Source: Mesotoga sp. BH458_6_3_2_1 (GTDB lineage Bacteria > Thermotogota > Thermotogae > Petrotogales > Kosmotogaceae). From it: a DNA stretch of 64,000 nucleotides. This document shows, piece by piece, positions 60,286-64,000 of the stretch. Both the position numbers and the translations under genes were made by a program. Numbering within the stretch: the stretch's first letter is position 1; each line of letters starts with the position of its first letter. The stretch is taken from positions 188,880 through 252,879 of the forward strand of contig NZ_JFHL01000021.1 in the NCBI RefSeq assembly GCF_003664995.1. Reading direction: 5' to 3'. The notes under the pieces were generated by a model. The model was not told the origin of the DNA. It made no database searches and saw nothing but the letters and a program-made list of their open reading frames with translations.

Positions 60286-62787
60286 TTGCGTAAGAGACTT
60301 ACCATGCTTCTTCTCGTAACGGCACTAGTTTTCAGTGGCAGTATTTTCGCGACTGAGAAGGGACCAATATCCGACATCATCTACTTCAACGTGAAGATGT
60401 CTCAAGAACTCGGCCTTAGGGACGTAGCTGAAGGACTAACGGATATTTTCATGGAAGGCGTTTCCGGTCCTACTCTTATGGGAATGGACCAAGCAACGAG
60501 AGACAAAATGGATATCTACTCAGTACCGGCACTCACCTATTCTCTTTTCATCAATCCGTATCCGAACCAAGCTCCTTACTTTGCAGAGGTCGGCGGAAAA
60601 GATTTCTTCAACGTAATGGCGATAAACGAGTTCAGGTACGCACTCAACGATCTGATCAACAGGCAGTACGTAGTTGACGAGATCCTCGGGGGAGCTGGCG
60701 GACCGATGCTCTCTATGGCAACTCCAGGTCAGCCCGGTACCTACAGATACGGTCTGGTAGCGAACAAACTCGGCCTTAGCTTTGAAGGTAACGAGACAAG
60801 AGCTATCGAAGCCATGAGAAAAGCTCTTGAAGAAGCCTCCAGGATTCCTGAGAACGAGGGGAGGCTCGTCGAAAGAGCTGGCAAATGGTACTTCGACAAC
60901 GAACCCGTCACCGTAAGGTTCGTCATAAGGGCGGACGACCCCAACGTAAGGGTCAAGATCGGCGAATATGTTTCGCTTCAACTGGAAAAAACCGGAGTAA
61001 CAGTGGATAGACTGGTTTGGGAAAGATCAAAGGCCAGCAACACAGCTTACGGAAGCGATCCTGCTGACATGATCTGGAACCTGTACACGGAAGCCTGGAG
61101 TGCAGGAGCAACCAGGGCCTTCTGGGAACACATCGTTCGTCAGATGTACTCCACCGGTGGTTCTTACATGCCCGGCCGAGGAACCGAAGGGTTCTGGAAC
61201 TTCAGAAACAAGGAACTAGACGAGCTTATAGAAAAGGCGTACACCGGAAACTTCTTGACGGAAGAGGAGTACTGGGATCTCGCTTTGACAGCTCTGGAGA
61301 TGGGACTTAAGGATGCCGTTAGACTATACTTGTGTTATCAGGACGGCTTCTACACGGCCAACTCTGCAAGACTTGTCGACAGATTTGCTTACGGTCTTGG
61401 AGATGGTCTCAACGAGTGGTCTCTAAAGACTGCTGTTACAGATGACAAGGTCCTATTCGTAACACAGTACTCCTCTGTCGGAGCCCTGTTCATGTCTAAC
61501 TGGGATCCGGTCGGACCCGATGGAATTTCTGACACATACAGTGCAAATGTTGTCGGAATTCTCTCCGATTCAAGTTCCTTTGAAAGTCCAGCATCTGCAA
61601 TCAATACTCCTTACAGAGTTTCCTGGACACAAGATGACATAGTCACGAAGGTCGAGAGGAACGATGAAGGTGACGTCGTCGGCATGATTGATGTTCCAGA
61701 AAATGCAATAAGATTCGACAGCGAAACCAAGCAGTGGAAAGAAGTAGGTCCCGGAATCAAGTCAATGTCTATGGGTACTTACACTCTCCTTGGCGGAAAC
61801 ATGCATCAGGGTCAACCGATAACTGTAAATGATTATCTCTATGCCTACGCATTCAGAGATGAATGGATATCGAGGGATGGAGAAAACGACAAGTACTATG
61901 AAGCTTCCTATGAGAACTACATGAGAAGCTCTCAGGATACAATAAAGGGATATGTTGTCAACGATGACGGAACGATCACCAGCTACTTCGATTACAACTT
62001 CCCTGCAAGTGTCGACAGAACGGCCAACTGGGGAGCACCCTTCCTCGGTGTGCACAGGCAGCCTTTCGTAATAGTTTCTTGGGAGATCTATGAGGCCCTC
62101 TCAGAGATCGTTGCCAACGGAAGCAAGTCGGGAACGGTTTACGCTTTCCGAAACGATCCGGCTATTACTCAGATAGATGTCTTGGTACCTAATCATGTGA
62201 AAGACATAAGGGCAAAGCTTGTAGAACTTAAGGAAAACGGCCACATCCCTAACTCCTTGAAGGGACTAATCACTGTAGAAGAGGCTCAGACAAGATACCA
62301 GGCAGCAATCGACTTCATCGACAAGTACGGACATGCTTACATAAGTAACGGACCATACTATCTGTCTAAATACGATCCCACCGCTAACTACGCGGAATGT
62401 AGAGCTTTCAGAGATCCTTCTTATCCTTACGAACCGTACTTCTGGAAAGAGGCGCTGAAGACAGTAAGGCTCTCGATCGACTCTATTGAAGTACCTGCAA
62501 TAATCGCGAAGGGTATGGACACTTCAGTCCAGGTTGTGGTAGCTGAGATCGAGTATCCTTCTGAAGAGGTATCCAAGGCATCCAGAGGAAGCGTTGTCGT
62601 GACGCTAATCACTCCAGATGGAGAGATCAGCTTTGACACCGTTTTGATTGAGCCGGGGATTTTCGAGGCCATGATCCCTGCAGAGGCCATTGAATCTCTA
62701 GAACCCGGATCATACAACGTTCTCGCAATCGCTTCTCTAGAGGGTGCAGTGCCGGCGTCGTCCGTCACTTCCACCATAGTTTACTGA
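60286..62787 (+). CDS. Large peptide/oligosaccharide ABC transporter binding protein (family 5)
   Basis: 833 residues, larger than the usual 500-600 of family 5. A signal peptide (cleavage near IFATEK) is followed by RDVAEGLTDIFMEGVSG and NEFRYALNDLINRQYVV, as in Thermotogales-type DppA proteins. The C-terminal 120 residues form an extra beta-domain (VRLSIDSIEVPAIIAKGMDT to the end). Such long forms bind peptides or oligosaccharides. TTG start at 60286. A perfect hairpin and two DppB/DppC-type permease genes follow. Confidence 0.88.
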   Translation: MRKRLTMLLLVTALVFSGSIFATEKGPISDIIYFNVKMSQELGLRDVAEGLTDIFMEGVSGPTLMGMDQATRDKMDIYSVPALTYSLFINPYPNQAPYFAEVGGKDFFNVMAINEFRYALNDLINRQYVVDEILGGAGGPMLSMATPGQPGTYRYGLVANKLGLSFEGNETRAIEAMRKALEEASRIPENEGRLVERAGKWYFDNEPVTVRFVIRADDPNVRVKIGEYVSLQLEKTGVTVDRLVWERSKASNTAYGSDPADMIWNLYTEAWSAGATRAFWEHIVRQMYSTGGSYMPGRGTEGFWNFRNKELDELIEKAYTGNFLTEEEYWDLALTALEMGLKDAVRLYLCYQDGFYTANSARLVDRFAYGLGDGLNEWSLKTAVTDDKVLFVTQYSSVGALFMSNWDPVGPDGISDTYSANVVGILSDSSSFESPASAINTPYRVSWTQDDIVTKVERNDEGDVVGMIDVPENAIRFDSETKQWKEVGPGIKSMSMGTYTLLGGNMHQGQPITVNDYLYAYAFRDEWISRDGENDKYYEASYENYMRSSQDTIKGYVVNDDGTITSYFDYNFPASVDRTANWGAPFLGVHRQPFVIVSWEIYEALSEIVANGSKSGTVYAFRNDPAITQIDVLVPNHVKDIRAKLVELKENGHIPNSLKGLITVEEAQTRYQAAIDFIDKYGHAYISNGPYYLSKYDPTANYAECRAFRDPSYPYEPYFWKEALKTVRLSIDSIEVPAIIAKGMDTSVQVVVAEIEYPSEEVSKASRGSVVVTLITPDGEISFDTVLIEPGIFEAMIPAEAIESLEPGSYNVLAIASLEGAVPASSVTSTIVY

Positions 62788-62794
62788 TAACGGC

Positions 62795-62821
62795 AAGGCG
62801 GTACCCCACGGGTACCGCCTT
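62795..62821 (+). other. Perfect 12-bp hairpin between binding protein and permease
   Basis: AAGGCGGTACCC (62795-62806), loop CAC, GGGTACCGCCTT (62810-62821), starting eight bases after the binding-protein stop. There is no T-tract, and the permease begins 18 bases later, so it probably serves mRNA stability or partial attenuation. Confidence 0.8.
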
Positions 62822-62839
62822 CATTATTGAGGTGGAAAT

Positions 62840-63880
62840 ATGTTCTGGAAATACATGTTGAAACGAGTCTTCTACGGGATTTTCATATACATTATCCTTA
62901 TCTTCGTCTTTTCGGCACTTTTCAATACTGTTATGGAACAGACTCTGAGAGGGCAGATCGATGAAGAGATAAGAGCTGAATTGATGGCTCTTGACAATGT
63001 AGGTTCTCAGCAAATCCAAAACTTTATCGAAATGAGACGTGCCGAAAAATTCGCTCTATACAAACTTGACAAGCCTATCTTCGAAAGAATAGTCTGGAGA
63101 ACCTGGTCGACCCTGACACTGAACTTAGGAAAATCCAGTTCCATTCGATCTGCCGCAGGCGATCGAAACGTATGGGCCATAGTCTCAGAAAAAATACCGA
63201 GAACGTTGATTCTCTTTAGTTCTGCGATGTTGATTGACATCATTATAGGAATCTGGCTCGGCCTGAAAAAGGCTCAAAAAGCCGGCGGGGTTTTGGACAA
63301 AAGCACTTCGGTTGGAACCATGGTGGTTTTTGGGATGCCGTCATGGTGGTTAGGAATGATTCTTATCATGTTCTTTGCATACACGATAAAAGTCTTCCCT
63401 TCAGGAGGTCTGCATGCAACACCTCCACCAGAAGGGATAGCGTTCTTCTTAGATGCCCTCTATCACCTTGCACTTCCCGTAATGACTCTTGTCGTAATCG
63501 GTTTCTGGGGGCGGGCCTTTCTTACTCGAAATATTGTCTTGGGAGTGCTTCAAGACGACTACATAATGGCGGCAAGGGCTAGGGGAATTCCCGAAAGGAA
63601 AGTCTTGTACGGTCACACGATGAGAACCTCGGCTCCACCAATTGTGACTATGTCGCTACTTGCATTGCTTGCTTCCGTATCGGGAAACATTGTATTTGAA
63701 GGAATATTCAACTGGCCGGGGATGGGCAATCTCTTCTGGTTTGCCCTTCAGCAGAATGATGTTCCAGTCCTTATGGGAAACCTTGCGATAACCACAGGGC
63801 TATACATTTGCGGTCTGATTCTCCTGGATCTCGTTTACGGTTTGCTAGACCCCAGAATCAAAGTGGGTGCAAAAGCATGA
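62840..63880 (+). CDS. Peptide-type ABC permease (DppB-like)
   Basis: 346 residues. N-terminal FWKYMLKRVFYGIFIYIILI, then a long extracytoplasmic insertion (residues 35-95), five further helices, the DDYIMAARARGIPERKVLYGH loop for ATPase contact and LVYGLLDPRIKVG at the end. All are DppB-family features. SD GAGGTGG. Stop overlaps the next start by ATGA. Confidence 0.92.
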   Translation: MFWKYMLKRVFYGIFIYIILIFVFSALFNTVMEQTLRGQIDEEIRAELMALDNVGSQQIQNFIEMRRAEKFALYKLDKPIFERIVWRTWSTLTLNLGKSSSIRSAAGDRNVWAIVSEKIPRTLILFSSAMLIDIIIGIWLGLKKAQKAGGVLDKSTSVGTMVVFGMPSWWLGMILIMFFAYTIKVFPSGGLHATPPPEGIAFFLDALYHLALPVMTLVVIGFWGRAFLTRNIVLGVLQDDYIMAARARGIPERKVLYGHTMRTSAPPIVTMSLLALLASVSGNIVFEGIFNWPGMGNLFWFALQQNDVPVLMGNLAITTGLYICGLILLDLVYGLLDPRIKVGAKA

Positions 63881-64000
63881 GAATCGGCGAAATGAAATCA
63901 TCATTCGATGAATTCTGGGGGGAATTCAGGAAGGTAAAATCAGGAATGATTGGCCTTGTATTTCTTGGACTGTTCCTGATGATTCTGTTTTTTGAACCGC
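63877..64000 (+). CDS. Peptide-type ABC permease (DppC-like), truncated by the window end
   Basis: Only the first 41 codons are inside the window: a charged start (MRIGEMKSSFDEFWGEFRKV) and the first membrane helix (GMIGLVFLGLFLMILFF) as in DppC proteins. Translationally coupled to the DppB gene. ATPase genes are expected further downstream. Confidence 0.8.
   Translation, partial: MRIGEMKSSFDEFWGEFRKVKSGMIGLVFLGLFLMILFFEP

Overview
The window looks like chromosome of a Thermotogota bacterium, most plausibly a mesophilic Mesotoga/Kosmotoga-type lineage. This is inferred from recalled protein resemblance, moderate GC, long same-strand operons full of binding-protein transporters, frequent TTG/GTG starts behind strong Shine-Dalgarno (SD) sequences, rubrerythrin instead of catalase, and a Mrp-type antiporter. 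No rRNA, phage, insertion sequence or CRISPR array was seen. One tRNA gene (tRNA-Trp, CCA) is present.

Layout. 0.3-4.6 kb: a giant BadF/HgdC-type CoA-dehydratase activase. 4.7-7.6 kb (minus): operon of acetoacetate-decarboxylase-like protein, SDR dehydrogenase and a duplicated membrane protein. 8.1-11.1 kb: small lipoprotein, histidine phosphatase, flavodoxin-like and exported FGE-fold proteins. 11.3-23.3 kb: a 12-gene catabolic operon (class I aldolase, exported phosphoesterase, molybdopterin-fold protein, Zn-alcohol dehydrogenase, sugar ABC binding protein and two permeases, PfkB kinase, SorC regulator, NAD-kinase-fold protein, ADP-ribosylglycohydrolase, MFS). 23.3-29.1 kb: decayed zone with a ParB-like pseudogene, a YCF48-like beta-propeller lipoprotein, repeat islands and a serine carboxypeptidase broken by one stop codon. 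29.1-35.1 kb: PadR/HAAS pair, orphan DppB permease, small envelope proteins, CrtI-like oxidoreductase. 35.2-40.2 kb (minus): rapZ and an Fe3+-type ABC transporter. 40.2-44.4 kb: second repeat island, zinc-ribbon protein, ybaK, prfA, pilT. 44.5-51.9 kb: GH13 enzyme, CDF transporter, rubrerythrin, patatin, beta-lactamase-fold hydrolase, murA. 51.9-57.6 kb: third repeat tract, radical SAM activase, seven-gene Mrp antiporter operon, tRNA-Trp. 57.6-64 kb: GNAT, HPP pseudogene, acylphosphatase, alpha/beta hydrolase, start of a peptide ABC operon.

How the genes work together. Metabolism is built on importing small organics: three binding-protein transporters plus an orphan permease. In each of the three, a strong hairpin lies between the binding-protein gene and the permease, as expected if transcript stability sets protein ratios. 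The 11-23 kb operon reads as one pathway: outside dephosphorylation, uptake, possible glycosyl-bond cleavage, phosphorylation, oxidation and aldol cleavage, under its own SorC regulator.

The most unusual structure is in the non-coding islands. They hold arrays of tiny hairpins whose stems differ in sequence from unit to unit yet stay self-complementary, joined by near-constant linkers (ACTGGC, cNttgcgNc or catcacttc). Two islands share a duplicated block of about 400 bp that carries a remnant of a zinc-ribbon gene. Three or four genes are decaying by single nonsense mutations. Starts were often moved from the longest open frame because the SD motif GAGGTG itself contains a GTG that mimics a start codon.
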